From assembly GCA_012932865.1 (NCBI GenBank), contig SAXG01000009.1:419163-483162 (forward strand): a stretch of 64,000 nucleotides of DNA, written 5' to 3'. The position numbers were made by a program, and so were the translations under genes. Source of the stretch: Amylostereum areolatum. Taxonomy: Eukaryota > Basidiomycota > Agaricomycetes > Russulales > Stereaceae. This document shows, piece by piece, positions 31,535 to 43,993 of the stretch. Position 1 is the stretch's first letter, and every line of letters begins with the position of its first letter. Under the pieces are notes generated by a model that was not told the origin of the DNA, did no database searches, and was given only the letters and a program-made list of their open reading frames with translations.

Positions 31535-33760
31535 ATGGAACGTGAGTCCGCCCTTTGATCGACCCGCCGCGGCATCTCCAAGTCCGTCGCATCTCGCATC
31601 TGACGCGCGCCGCCCCCCTCCGCTAGCCAAGGGCGAACGCTTCGACCCGTCGTCCTCCGCATCCTCGCCCTCCACCTCCACCTCTTCCTCCCACCGCCAC
31701 CGCCGCCATCCCCACCGATCCTCGCACGCCGATGAAGACTCCAGCACAGCCGATTCGCCGCACCTCTCCGCCGCCTCCCCCGCCAAATCGCCCGAAGACG
31801 CGCTCGAACGCACGCCCTCGCTCGAGCCGCCCGACTCCGCCTCGTCCCCGCCCAGCGTCGGCAGGCGCTCGTCCCGCGGCGGCGGCGGCGGCGGCGGCGG
31901 GTCCGACAAGGAGAAGCGCAAGCGATCGAGGGTCACGCCCGACCAAGCTCGTGCACCTCGAGCGCTTCTTCGCGATGGACCGGAGCCCGACCGCGGCGCG
32001 CAGGAAGGAGATCAGCGAGTTGTTGGGGATGCAAGAGCGGCAGACGCAGATCTGGTTCCAAAATCGGTGCGTCCGCGGTCCTCCGTCTGTGTCCACCCGC
32101 GCGCTGAGCTGACGTCCGTTCGCCTCCGTCTTTTGTTCGTCCGTCGCGCCGACGCCTTGGGGTCCCTTTCCTTTCCTTTCCTCTTCTCGTTCGCTTCCAT
32201 TCGATTCCATTCCGCTCCCCCTTTGGCCTGCGTGGCAAACGTGTGGTGGGCTTTGTTTTGTGCTCGTTTTGGGGGGTGGTGTATGTAGACGAGCGAAGGC
32301 GAAGCTTCTCGACGGAAAGAGCAAAACGCGCGGGGACGGAACGCCCCCTCATACGCCGCCAGAGCTGCAACCGGCCTACGAGGCCGACCTGCAGAGCCTC
32401 CTCCACGAGTCAGAACGTAAGTTCACTTTTCGCTCGTTCGTATCTCGGACGCCGCTGACCGGTTCGCGGACTCCCCCCTTGTCCTCCTCTTCTTTCCCCA
32501 CGCTTCCCGTCCACGCTCACGCAACCGCAACCGCAACCCCCAACTCTATCTCCCTCCGTTCCCATCTCGCCCGAACGCTCGCGAAACCCGCATGCAATAT
32601 ACGACACACGGCCATTCGCCCGCCACCATCGATAGCCATCACCATCATCCCCTGCTACGACCTCACCATCGGCACCTGGCGTCGCATCGCGACCCAGATC
32701 GTCGGGAAGCACGACCTCGTCACTTACCTTTGCGAAACCCGGCGCTGTCTCGTCTGGTTCATCCACTCCGCGGGGTACGGCTTCAAGATGGAGATCCCGT
32801 TCGAGACCGTGCTCGAGACCGAGTTCACGAACGCCGCGCCGGGACAGGGTCGGGCGTCCTTCCGCCTCTCCCAGCCGCCCCAGTTCTTCCTCGAGGACGT
32901 CGCGTCCGCCATGTCCGCAGACCCCGCCCACCGCCCGCCCGGACGCACATGGAGACGATGCGCGGACTGGACGGAACACGCCCAGGCCACCAACGTCCTC
33001 CAGCACGACCTCGTCGGCGCCGCCGCGCAGCTCGCGCACGTCCTCCGCGCCTTCCAACCGTTCACCGGCTCCGAAATCCGCCTGCACTCCCCTCCCGCCT
33101 ACCACCCCAGCGCCTCCGCCTCTGGCACCCACCCCCACATGCAGCCATCCACCCACCACCACCACACCCCCAACCACGCCCGCGTCGATCTCCCGCGGAT
33201 CGACGTCCCGCGCGCGCACCCACACGCGCCCACGCACGGCTTCCCCGCGTACGGCGGAGGCGGAAGCGGAAGCGCCGGGACGATGGACCGTCCGCGCGTC
33301 GTACCCCGGCGCGCTCCTCGCGTCCGACTTCGGACGCTCGACCTGCCGCCGGCGACGGTCTCCGCGCAGTCGTCGCCTGCGCCCTCGAACGCGTACGCGT
33401 TCGCCGGCGGCTTGGGCGCGCCGTATGCCACTGCTGGCGTCGGCGGGTATGCGGGCGTGGACGAGTATGGGGCCTTGCGCGGGTATGCGGGGGCGTATCA
33501 GCAGGCGCAACAACTGCAGCAGCAGCAGCAGCAGCAGCAGAGTTGTGTCGGGTTTCGGGATGGCGGGCGCGAGTCCGGCGCAGGGTCAATACAGCTTGCC
33601 TGCGTCCCCGTCGCCGCCGCTAAGCGTCGGCTACCAGCAGCAGCAAGTGCAACAGGACCCGGGCGCGTACCAGCCGTCAGGGATGGTGGGCACGCTGATG
33701 CCTTTGCCGCCTCCGAATCTTCGGTACGCGCCGTCGGCGGGCGACGACGCGCGGTACTGA
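31535..33760 (+). CDS. Homeodomain transcription factor (basidiomycete Hom1/Hom2, Phx1-like class), with frame slips
   Basis: A 7-nt coding first exon (ATGGAAC, 31535-31541) splices to KGERFDPSSSASS. A Ser/Pro-rich part, a Gly run and KRKRSRVTPDQ lead into the homeodomain: LVHLERFFAMDRSPTAARR, EISELLGMQERQTQIWFQNR and, after an intron, RAKAKLLDGKSK. A second conserved part follows: IPCYDLTIGTWRRIATQIVG, DLVTYLCETRRCLVWFIHSAGYGFKMEIPF, as in fungal homeodomain regulators. The C-terminus is His/Gln/Pro-rich and ends DDARY. DNA-binding residues of helix 3 (WFQNRR) are intact. One extra A at 31945-31946 breaks the frame between TPDQ and LVHL; further slips occur near 33290-33360 and beside the CAG repeat at 33541. 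Such factors regulate fruiting and development in related fungi (family knowledge); the role here is inferred. Confidence 0.82.
33517..33540. repeat. CAG trinucleotide repeat in homeodomain gene
   Basis: Eight perfect CAG units coding a Gln run. The reading frame appears to change just after it, so the copy number or flanking bases may be mis-called. Confidence 0.85.
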
Positions 33761-35851
33761 ACAGACGCGGTCGGACGTCCGTTTCTCTCTCGGTGTTTTT
33801 TTTTGTTCGTGCGTGATTCCTTTTTTCGCATCGTTGGGAGGCGCGGCTGATGCGTCCGATAGGTGAGCATCGTCGAGGCTGGGTTTGACCGTTCAGCGTC
33901 TCGTTCTCGTTCTCGTGCATTTCTATTTTTTTTGTCTCGTTGTGTTGGAAGGGGTGTACATACTGTATCCTTCACATATCTTATCCAGCCTCGGTGTCTC
34001 TCCTCGTCTCACTCTTCTCGTTATTTTGTGTCTCACTCTCTCCTCCTCTCGTCTTGTTTTGCCACGATTATCATTATGACAGGCGTTCGTTCTGCTCCGT
34101 TCGAGGTCGTTACCCTACCCCACCCGCGTCGACCGCACACATACCTATCCCCCACCCCCCACATACCCTACGCGCTCGCCCCCGTCGCCTAATACTCGTC
34201 TTTCGCCCCTCGTCCTGCTTCGCCTTCGTCCTGCTCGTCGCCCGCCCTGTGTATTGCATTGGTACCTCTCCCCGCATATCCCATGTACACTACCCACAGG
34301 CTACTCATGCTCCTCAGCTCACATACAGTACAGGACCCTCGATGTACATATCTCAGCCACCGCACACGGACTTCCGCAGCCGACTCGCGCACATGTACAT
34401 GTACATGCAATGTATACATCCACATTTGTCTTGCGCAGAAAAGCTAGCGTGCAATCTAAGCTCGATGCAGGATCGTCGTTTCGGGTCCTGGTAGAAAATT
34501 CACGAGCGAGTGCAGGCTGCATGAGTAAGAGGGCCTTCTCTCGCTCATGTCAGCCGCGGGGGAAGCTTAGGAATGCAAACTAAGCAGAACCCGCCCGCCC
34601 GCCTTCGCCCTGCATTTTACTACTACTGTCCGTCAACGGTCTCGCCCCAGAAATCCCGTCTCGAGGGACGCCTTTCCGAATCGAACTCGAGTCGTGGAAT
34701 GCAAGGCGTCCGACGTCGGGGGAACTTCGACGTAGTCACTTGGGCCATTAATCGGTCCCGCGCGGAGGGCGCTCCTACATAGGGTAGTCCAGGGTTTTTT
34801 CCTTCATGTGCCCAAACCGCGACTTGGCGTGTGCGCGCGGTTAGCTACTATGCATCTTCTTCTGAATCGTCATGCATGATGGTCCACCTCTAACGTAGCT
34901 AGGAACGTTACCACGCCTCCGTACCTGTCCAACTATATGTATCTTCTCGGTGCCCGTTAGATGATGGATCGTGTCAATGCGTCTCGAGGGGCCGCATGAG
35001 GGTTCGGGATCATTCGACTAGTATGTAAGCAGTGATCCAGTGCATGATTATCTGCGAATCTGGCGTGCGCTTGATGTTGCCTGTATGTACCGGTCGTGCG
35101 CGAATCCTGATTGATGTCGATGCTTCCTCGAGGCAGGCCGAGTAAGGTTAAAAGGCAGGGGAGCGCTCGCCACGCCGCGTGGACGCGCGTCTTAGGTTCG
35201 CCAGATCCCCGTGCCAGTTGAGGCCAGCACTGCAGTCTGCACTCTCCGTTCGAGAGGTGGGGTAGCGGCGACAGATGTGTGATCGCAACCGAAGACTTCG
35301 GGATAGTAAGTTCCGGAGTTGCAGCTGGGGGTTTCCGCGTGGTTGGCGTCGGGAAGGAGAGGGGAGACCGGGAGACGGGAGGAATCGGGTTCTGGAGCAG
35401 TTTGATTCAACCTTTTTGCACCCCGTGCTCCTGTCTTGATCGGCACGCTGGAACTGAGTTGAGCTGCGAGCTAGAGTCTCAGAGGACGATCCGGAGGTAA
35501 GCTTGCTGGAGGGGGAGGGTGCCACGACGGATGGGTTCGAAGTCAAACCGCCGGGTCGTGGCGGTGACGTACTTACAATCGACCTCAACAGCGTCTTCGA
35601 AGGATCCATCTGTGCCTTCAATTATGGAGCCAGCCATTTGATTTACCTACAGTTACACTTTCAGGCGCAGGAAAGATCTCGACTCCCAAGATGGAACGCA
35701 TGTTCATTCAAGCGACATCATGCATCGCTGGTTCAGACCCCACTGACCAGGATAACCACATAGGTAGCGCGTTCAAGGTGTAGGTTCGGTAGCGGTGATT
35801 CGCGATAGAGCGAGGTCCATTGTACGTACGCTATGAATGCTCCGTGGCTGA
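33761..35851. other. Long stretch without a recognised gene
   Basis: Covers the 3' flank of the homeodomain gene (AT-richer, with TTTTT and TACATGTACATG tracts at 34393-34410) and the 3' flank of TIM13. A minus-strand frame from the ATG at 35637 (MAGSIIEGTDGSF) runs into a good splice donor GTAAGTACG at 35577-35569 but shows no known family. Hairpins of 8-9 bp lie at about 34665-34720 and 35521-35563. Confidence 0.4.
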
Positions 35852-36506
35852 TTACGACATGCTCTGGCCGTCTTGGAGCCGCTCCTTCGCGAGACGCGTA
35901 GTGTATGTCCTGCTGACGATGTTGACTGCATTACGTGGGTTAGTCAATGGTCGGCCCGGGGATACGATAGAGGTCGAGGAGACGGGGAAAGATAGGCGAC
36001 AGAAAGGAGTTAAGGAACGCCACTCACAGGCTTCCATGTAGCGGTCAAGGCAACGGCTGAGGCAGGTCTAAAACAAACGCAAACATCGAGGTCAGGCAAC
36101 AAAAAGAAACCGGGGACAAGGTGCGATGGAATGATCCGTAGATGAAGAAGCGAAACCTTAGAAAGACGTACCTCCTCTGAGCTGGACAGAGAATCCGACG
36201 GCTTCGTCACGCACTTGAGATAGCATTTTTCGTTTGTTTTCTAGACAACGGCGAGGAGAAGCCGTACGGTCAGGTTGCGCCGTGTGCAGCAGTGACAGAG
36301 ACGCAAGACTCACGTTGATGAGCTCTTGTGCGTTTGCGAGTGCCAGCTCGTTTCGGACTGACGCCATAACGGCCTGTTTACGGGACTCGGCATCTGTAGA
36401 ACCGCGAGTGCGCAGAGAGAAATTAGTGTGCTAGTTTGACGACGGCGAATAGACACAGACCGGGATTGGGGGAGGCAGGAGAGCTACCGCCAAAGAAAGA
36501 GGACAT
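35852..36506 (-). CDS. TIM13: Mitochondrial intermembrane-space chaperone Tim13
   Basis: Small Tim protein in four exons, roughly 90-100 aa. MSSFFGGSSP, then ESRKQAVMASVRNELALANAQELIN and the twin CX3C motifs: KCYLKC, 14 residues, CLSRC. It continues LDRYMEA and FNIVSRTYTTRLAKERLQ. The 14-residue spacing and KPSDSLSSSEE linker match Tim13, which forms a hexamer with Tim8 and escorts hydrophobic precursors across the intermembrane space. All four cysteines are intact. The promoter side faces a dispersed repeat (copy B) and the first Jjj1-like gene. Confidence 0.92.
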
Positions 36507-36885
36507 GGTCGTTGACTGCAAAACGGCCAGCGCATCGTGACCCCACGCGCGTCATTGCGTCACGGGCACGTGACCCTGGTCGGAACCGCCAGCTCGCCGG
36601 CGGTCAAAATCGTTTCAAGTTCTCCACCACCTTCCACCACCGCCGGAACGGCTTCGCCAACGCACCGTTGTGTACTGCAATGCTTTCGGCTGTATTACAT
36701 CGCTCTGAATAAGGTAAACATAACTCTACTTATCCTGGAGTTTCAAATAGCTCAGCCGGCGCAGAACCAAGCGACTTCGGAGTCTTGATGTGGGTCCACG
36801 AGTGGTGTACAAAATCCGTAATACTGACCCTGCACTGGATCAAATTTTCTACAGGTGCGCTGACGTTTTTAGTCCGTTCCCAGTC
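36507..36885. other. TIM13 upstream region
   Basis: No gene seen. Holds the TIM13 promoter. Confidence 0.4.
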
Positions 36886-37460
36886 GGCACAGAGACGCAT
36901 TTGAGTTGCGTTTAAGCTAGCCTTGGATCGACACTGCGAGCTAAGCGCCGTTGACGACTGGAGTAAGGCTCTGCGGTGATCTTTCTTCGCGGCTAATCTC
37001 CCGTTTCCTAAACTTCAACATGGGCGGTTTGTCGCACACGATACGAGAATCGGAATGTCGACGGACTAAGATGGCACTCGCGTTAACTGTCGATCCGCCA
37101 GCGTTCCACTCCTACAAATTAGGTAAGTACAATATCGGAGCGGCATTGAGGGTCGTGCGGCCATGCACACCACTGCTAGTCCCGCAGTCCCATGCTGTAC
37201 TTAACTAGTCAATCGATTTCGGGAACTGGCATCTTAGACAACTGACGGAAATGAATATGAATCTATCGCTGACACCTCACAGCAGAACTTGGTGATATTT
37301 TAGGATGTGTGGGGTGCGATGCGTGTATGTTGTCTCTCCTTCTACTTGAGTGAAAACAAGTATGAGGTGGATAGAGTCATAGACAAGTGAACAAGGTGGT
37401 CAGGTTAGGTTCTCAGACTCAGTATTATTTGACAGTAATCTATGCGGTCAACGACCACGT
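36886..37460. repeat. Dispersed repeat, copy B
   Basis: Same-orientation relative of 21330-21985. Conserved blocks include ATCTCCCGTTTCCTAAA at about 37000, TTGAGGGTCGTGCGGCCAT near 37150, and ATGCGGTCAACGACCA at the right end, where similarity stops about 100 bp before the downstream start codon. Older looking than the fragment at 26.4 kb. Confidence 0.65.
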
Positions 37461-37564
37461 GATGCTTTCATAGCGTGCTTCGCGAAGCGCGACAACCTCG
37501 TGCAAAACGTCTGTTTGCTGAGATATCATCTCTACGCCATCTCGACCCCTCAAACGCTTTATCG

Positions 37565-39151
37565 ATGCGAGCATCCTACTTCGAGCGCGACGGATTGGGG
37601 ACGGTGGACTACTATGAGCTCCTAGAGGTGGAAGAGGAGGCGTCTGAGGAGGAAATCAAGGTGTGTGTGCCAGCAGGCGCGCCGCGTCTCGCGACCATTA
37701 CTTTCTCTCAGGCACTGACCTTTGCGACGGTCCATCCGTGTTGGTACATAGCGCGCCTTTCGACGTTTGGCTTTGGTTCATCATCCAGACAAAAATCAAG
37801 ATGATGTAGAAGGCGCGACGCGGCGTTTTGCGGAGCTACAGCAGGCGTACGAGGTGTTGAGTGACCCACAGGTATGTCGTTTGCTATCTCACGAGGGCAC
37901 GATTCCAACTCATGTTGTGCAGGATCGGGCTGCGTATGACGAAGAACGTGCATGGAGAAGAGACGAGCTTTCGGGACGAGAAGAGGAAGCAGATACCATG
38001 GCGCCGATGCCAAACTTTGGCGCGGGGCCGGGGACGAAGGGGTGGTATACAGCGCCTAGTACCAAGCTAGATCCTTGGGGAAGACCCCAGGTTGCGCTTT
38101 TTTATGGGGGAATGAGCGTGGATGATATAGAGGTACTCGCGGGAAAATATGTGTGGAGTGGGTACGACGACGGCAAAACGGTGCGTTGACCGTTATCTCT
38201 TTCTGCAATTATTTTTTCTAACGGGACTGCCTCCGTATGTAGGGCTTCTATACGGTGTGTCGTGCGATGTTCCGCACGCTGGCCGAGGACGAGAGAGTGT
38301 TCTTGGGCCAGAAGGGCTCGTATAGGGACGCATTCCCTGAATTTGGGGATTCGAGTTGGGCGTGGGTAGGTCCAGGAGGAGGACGGGGTAATAAACGCAA
38401 GGGGGTGCGGGCGTTTTACAACTACTGGGTGAACTTCACGACGAGGCGGCGGTTCGGGTGGGTAAGTGAGTGTGATTGCTGGCCGTGGCATCATCGAAAG
38501 TGAGTTAGTCTCCTAGTCTTCTTTTTCCCTTTGGGTTTGAGTGCAAGCCGTCTTGGACAATGCTAACGAGAGTGTTAGACATTGTGATAGCCCGAGAGTG
38601 AAGGCCCGGATACGGTTTGACGAGACGGTGCGGGTGCGTCGTTTCATCTTCAATCTATCTCTTGACCTGACTATCGTATCTCCTTGGGCACCTCTTTCTA
38701 GGCACTGGCTCGGGACGTGCGTCGGTATGACCCGCGCTACCTTGCTCATCTGAACGAAGCGTTAGCCGCTGAAAAGGAGCAAGCGGCGAAGATGTGTACG
38801 ACGGACTGCGAGGCGTGTGGGAAGGGTCTGAGGACGGGGGTGAGCTGGGAGAGCCATGTACGGAGCAAAAGGCACATTAGGGCCGTGGAGCGGAGGAGGA
38901 GGGAAGACGAGGACAAGAAACGTCGAGAGAGGGATGAAACAAGTAGTAGGTCCCTTCCTGGACGGAAAAGTAGGCCGAAGAAGAAGATGGACGGGACTCA
39001 ATCGTTTTCTGATACTGTTGGAGGTCCCCGTATCACGTTCGCATGTGGTACATGGGTCCATCTTTATCCTGGCCGTTGCTGTCGCCTTTGCGCTTGCAAC
39101 CTTAGCATGACTCAGAGGAACGTGGAACGTGTGGCAGTCCTGAAGTTGTAG
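37565..39151 (+). CDS. Jjj1/DNAJC21-like J-protein, C-terminally short tandem copy
   Basis: J domain split over exons: [27 protein letters not shown] with the essential HPD, and [15 protein letters not shown]. Jjj1 features follow: a [37 protein letters not shown] segment, [31 protein letters not shown], and one C2H2 finger ([23 protein letters not shown]). Jjj1 is a cytosolic Hsp40 that helps release the 60S biogenesis factor Arx1. Compared with the next gene it lacks the long acidic middle and the second zinc finger, so it looks like a diverged or shortened duplicate. An upstream in-frame ATG at 37475 exists but falls outside the family start. The last ~45 codons are uncertain. Confidence 0.78.
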
Positions 39152-39444
39152 CTATGACCTAAATGCACTATTTACTCGATCTTTCTGTATCCTATACGAC
39201 CGCGTTCCTCATTTTTGGGCTACATGCCCAGCAAACATTTGTCTCTTGACTTGGTAACATCTATACATCGCAACGTACTTTTGTCACGTGACATGAAAAT
39301 CTCCGGCTGACGGCGACGCGTCTTTGTTGTCGAGGATCAAGTTGTCACCTAGTCTTGACAGACCACTACGTCGATCGTTCCACAAAGCTCTCAGATACAC
39401 ATTAGAACAAGGGGGCTACATATCTATCCACCAGAATACCCAAG

Positions 39445-41916
39445 ATGGGTGCCCGAGAGTCGCGGCCGCAAGCTGAAAATGCCACGCAGGCTGCCGAAGA
39501 TTACTACGCCCTCCTCGAAGTAGAAGAGTCGGCAACCGCGGACGATATCAAGGTACTTACACGCAGCAAAATGTAGCTTTTCTCCGCTTAAATTTGACAC
39601 TTATCGGCCTGTCCACAGCGCTCTTTCCGTCGACTGGCATTGAAGCATCATCCGGACAAGAATCCGGATGATCCAGAGGCCGCGACGAAACGGTTCGCCG
39701 CGATCCAGCAGGCATACGAGGTGTGAAACACTGTGATGCATATACCTCACCTCTGCACCAGACTTAAGGGGCAAACAGGTTCTCAGCGACGAACAGGTGC
39801 GATTCCCTGTGATCCGAACTTCCATTTGGGGGCGTTTCTAAACTACTCCATTGCTCTCGCTTCCCGTGATGATGCACGGCGTTTAGGAACGAGCATGGTA
39901 CGATACACATCGCGCCTCGCTCGCCCCAGAGCCAGACGCGCAAACGGTGTTTGAAGACATCAAGAAAGGTGCTGCGCCTCCCCGTGGTCGCGATCGCGGC
40001 CTCACCGTGCGGCATCTCGCACCCTTTCTGGACCCCTCTATCTGGTCCGCGTTTGACGACACCCAGAACGTAAGCACCGCCCCACTCTTACCACCTTGTA
40101 TCCTTTGAGGTGAAATTTTCGGCTCACGCCAACCGACGGGATATCATGGGCTGCCTGATAGGGGTTCTTCACGATCTATCGCAACCTGTTCGAACGACTG
40201 GCGCACGATGAGCGAATGTATGCGGGTCCGGATCTCGAGTTGCCATCGTTCGGTTACGCGAGCTGGACGTGGGCAGCCCCCGCAAAGGATAGACAGATGG
40301 AGGCCGCGCGGACTTTCTACAATTTTTGGCTCAATTTCGCGACCGAGAAGGACTTCACATGGGTGGAGATGTGGAACGTATCCGAGGCACCAGATCGGCG
40401 TGTCAGACGGTTGGTTTTCTTCCATGGTGCATCCTCCATTTTTTCCTAACTTTGTTGGGGGGTTGCGTTTGTATAGTTTGATGGAAAGGGACAACAAAAA
40501 AGTGCGAGACGACGCGAGAAAAGATTACAACGATACCGTCCGAGTAGGTGGCCGCGCGCTTGCTTGAGTTGTGGGGTCCCCGAAATCATGGCTGAGCATA
40601 GCTTTCGTTGCGCAGACTCTCGTCACGTTCCTGCGCAAACGGGATCCGCGCTACAAAGCGCATCTTGCCCGACAAAAACAGAGTGTGGGGACGGCCTCTG
40701 GGTCTGCAACCCCGTCTGCTGTGTGGGACTCTGCTACACCGACGCCAGGCCCCGCATTCGTTGCACAGGACTGGCAAAAGGCGCCTGATAGCCCCCAGGC
40801 GTCGTCGACGGCGGATCTGGAATGGTCTCGGGCTGAGGGCGAAGATGAGGAGTGGGAGTGCGTCGCATGCGGTAAGTCGTTCCGGAGCGAAGCCGCATGG
40901 GACAGCCACGAGCGCAGCAAGAAACATCTGAAAGCGGTTGAGAGGCTGAGGCAAGAGATGGAGATTGAGGAGGACGAACTTGGTTTGGGAGGCGATGATG
41001 CGGAGGAGAGTGTGGGCGACGTGCCTGCGGAGGTGGAAGATCCCGAAGACGATGAAGGCAGCCAGGATGCTGATGCTCACGAGGACGAGGGCCAACAAAG
41101 GACATCTGAACCTTCGGCAGGACCTCTGCCTAATGCAGTAGAAGAACCCGGACGTGTGTCCCCCACCAGCATGGGGAATGCAGAGGGCCGGTCTCGCGCC
41201 AAGAAGCGTTCCAAAGCTAAGAAAAAATCGCGTCCACCCTCGGCATCTCCCCCAGCCCCTGCACCTGCGTCAGACGCCGTACCGAAGACCAAATCCACGG
41301 GCAAAGCTAAACGACAGCAGCTCCACGACGTCGTCGACATCATCATAGGCGTGCCAGCGGCGACGGCCTCCTCTTCAGCGCCAATATTGCAAGAGCACTT
41401 GGATCCCCGCGGCGGAGAGCACAACATTGGTACCGATGTCCCTCCGATCGAACCGCAACCAGTCGAGATGTCGAAGCGAGACAAACGGCGTGCACGCGAA
41501 GCTGCAAAAAAGGCGCGTGAAGACGAGGCGGCCGCTGCGGTATGTGACTTCGTCCTCCTAACCTTCTCTCCCTGGTCTTCTGCAGCATGCGTCGCATGTC
41601 CCCTGTAACGGCGGTGTTCGTTTCCTGGTCCTACGACCAGAGCTAGAGACCGCCGACCGTCACATCTATCGATGGCCCTTTCCCATGAAGCATTCTTTCC
41701 CCCGGTGTGGACGCGACCTGATCGATTGACTGACTGTTTCCTTTCTTTCTCGCGATGCCACCGAACTAACAGCCGCAACAATGCAACGTCTGCATGGAGA
41801 CCTTCGCCACTCGCACCAAACTCTTCGCGCACATCACGGATTCAGGTCACGCCCTCGCCGAACCTGGACCTGCTAGTCAAACGCAGAAAAAGCGGGGAAA
41901 GAAGGGTACACGCTAA
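39445..41916 (+). CDS. JJJ1: J-protein co-chaperone Jjj1 (DNAJC21)
   Basis: It starts [12 protein letters not shown], with J domain [36 protein letters not shown] (HPD intact) and FAAIQQAYE. Next: [73 protein letters not shown], a coiled region [11 protein letters not shown], first C2H2 finger [23 protein letters not shown], a long acidic and Lys-rich linker, [20 protein letters not shown], and a second finger [23 protein letters not shown] near the end. This is the complete Jjj1 layout, acting in late cytoplasmic 60S maturation with Rei1 and Hsp70. It lies 293 bp after its shorter tandem paralog. Confidence 0.9.
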
Positions 41917-42426
41917 GGTCTGCACTGCCTGGTCGGGTTGGAAACATGTTGGTAGAGGCGAGTGCGGTTCATTTCCAGGCAATCGGACACATATGGGTGT
42001 ACTCGTTAGTAGTAGATCTCTTTAAGATTGAGTCCAACCTGTGACGGCCACGGGTTCCATCATTGGTAATGATAATTAATATGTGTCGAACGGCTCAGGG
42101 TGCACAGTAACACTGACCATGATGCCGGATTGCGTACGCCTTCGAGCTGGTGCGTGTTGCTGGACAGGTCAGCCATTCTGTAACAATCGCCGGACCCTCC
42201 AAATCTACATGGACTTCTCCTCGACTTCTCCAACTTGTAACGCAACGACGACCTTAGTTCGCATCATGATGCCAATGATATGATGGGTCCAAGTGTCCAC
42301 AAAAGGTTTAATAAGATGAAGACTCGAGTCACAATTGAGTACAAAACGTACAACGGGACGGAGGCCGGGAGTCGGAAAGTAAAAATGGAGAAGATAGCGT
42401 ACATGTGCCATAGAGCTACCCCAGAG
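41917..42426. other. Intergenic stretch between convergent JJJ1 and PRP18
   Basis: About 510 bp of AT-richer DNA with terminators for both genes. No coding motif or RNA gene recognised. Confidence 0.45.
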
Positions 42427-43783
42427 TTACCCCATGAGCTGCGACACATCATCTGGCGGGTACTTGGTCTGTGAGAAGGTGAGCAGCCTGATGAGGCGAA
42501 TGCATGAGAATCCCGTCGGGCGGACGACAATCAGGGGGAATAGACGCGCACCGTTTCAAGCTCTGGATATACTTTCTACTGACTTCATCGTTCAAAACAT
42601 GGGCCACCTGATCCGACGAAATCTTTTCGCGTGCGGAACGCTCGTGGATACTGTAAGGTCCCCGTCCATCGTGAGCACTCGAGATCTCAATTAGGAGGGG
42701 GAATGGAGGACGCACCCCACCATGGTAACACCGATAGGCCAGGGTGCATTACCGATGGAAAGTCTCAGGTAAGAGTCGTTGGCCCTTTGGTACTGGCGTT
42801 TCTGCATGTGGTGCACGATCTCCGCCATACGCGCGAGGACGTCCGAGGGAAGAGTCTGGAGAATGAATTCAGATGGATGTCGAGAAGTTGAAGAGGATGG
42901 GTTGGCAACGTACACGCGACCTTAGTAGTCTAAAGAGTGGTTTGAGGTATTCCGCAGACTGCACTTGGGTAGCAGCAGCAAGTCTACCCTGTGTAGTACG
43001 CTTAACTTCGTCTGAATAGAGAATGAGTTACGTCGCAGCACGGGAAGTTGCGGCCAGTGACGTACCTGGTCTATCCGCCATACTCTCCTCCCACTCCTTC
43101 AGCACGCGTTTGAGAGCGTAGTAAATGAGGGGGTAGAGCTTATCCGGGTCTGACTTGACCAGGCCAAGATCTAGCACGGTGCCCTCGCCCGCAACGTCGC
43201 CCTTGCGTTTCGTCTTGCTTTCGCCACCTGATGCTTTCATCTCCCGTTCTGCAGTCTCCACGTCTTCCAACGCCCTTCGGAAGTCGTTCTGCCCACCAAC
43301 TCGATCGTGACTTCGTTCTTCGATAAGTTCAAGAGCACGGAGGCGTAAGCGACGGTCTCTGTCCGACTCGCCGAACAGACGGACAGGTTGGCCTTTCGCG
43401 CGGAGGCGTCGGGTGGTCTCCTCGTTGGATATGTTAAAAGTAGCGGCTTCCCCGGGATCAGGGTGGGGAGACTCTGTCGAGCGTAGGGCAGTCGGGTGGG
43501 GCGAAGCATTGTTGGTTAATGAAGGAGAACGGCTGGTGGCAGCGGTCTGAACTCCATCCAAGAATGAGTGTCGCAGCCCGAAGAGCCGGGGAAAACGACA
43601 ACTCACTTTGATAGGTTTTCGTTCTGCTTCTTCGCGTGCAGCGCGTGTGGCCTCGCGCGCCTTGCGTTCCTCCTCCTCCTTCATGCGCTCGATGTCACCT
43701 CTACGCATATACTTGTTTGGACGCGCGGGTCCGACGTCGCTGGCCTTGCGCTTCGATGCAATTTCAGCCTTGAGAGCGTCCAT
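42427..43783 (-). CDS. PRP18: Pre-mRNA splicing factor Prp18
   Basis: [16 protein letters not shown] then [19 protein letters not shown], the SFM motif region [80 protein letters not shown] helix, [73 protein letters not shown] and the end [12 protein letters not shown]. Prp18 acts in the second splicing step with Slu7; the five-helix domain and the conserved loop ([17 protein letters not shown]) are visible. Divergent from COX6B with ~210 bp between. Confidence 0.93.
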
Positions 43784-43993
43784 GGTTAAACCTACAGAAT
43801 CGTGGCCAAGGTGGAGATATAGTCGAGATAGAAGAAAAGCGGAGCGCGGGGGGGTCGCCGATGTCGAGAGAGGACGAGCCCAGCCATCGTCGTTTGCATG
43901 GCGGCCGTTTGCTTACATAAGACAACAGCGTACCCGAAGCCGCCCGCTTGCCTTTCCTCTCCAACCACCTCTCATTTACCTCTCATCCTCGCC

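Noticed and set aside
35521..35563. tRNA-like element (GGTTCGAAGTC between GCCACGAC and GTCGTGGC)
   Set aside because: It folds only as a simple hairpin; there is no D-arm, anticodon arm or A box.
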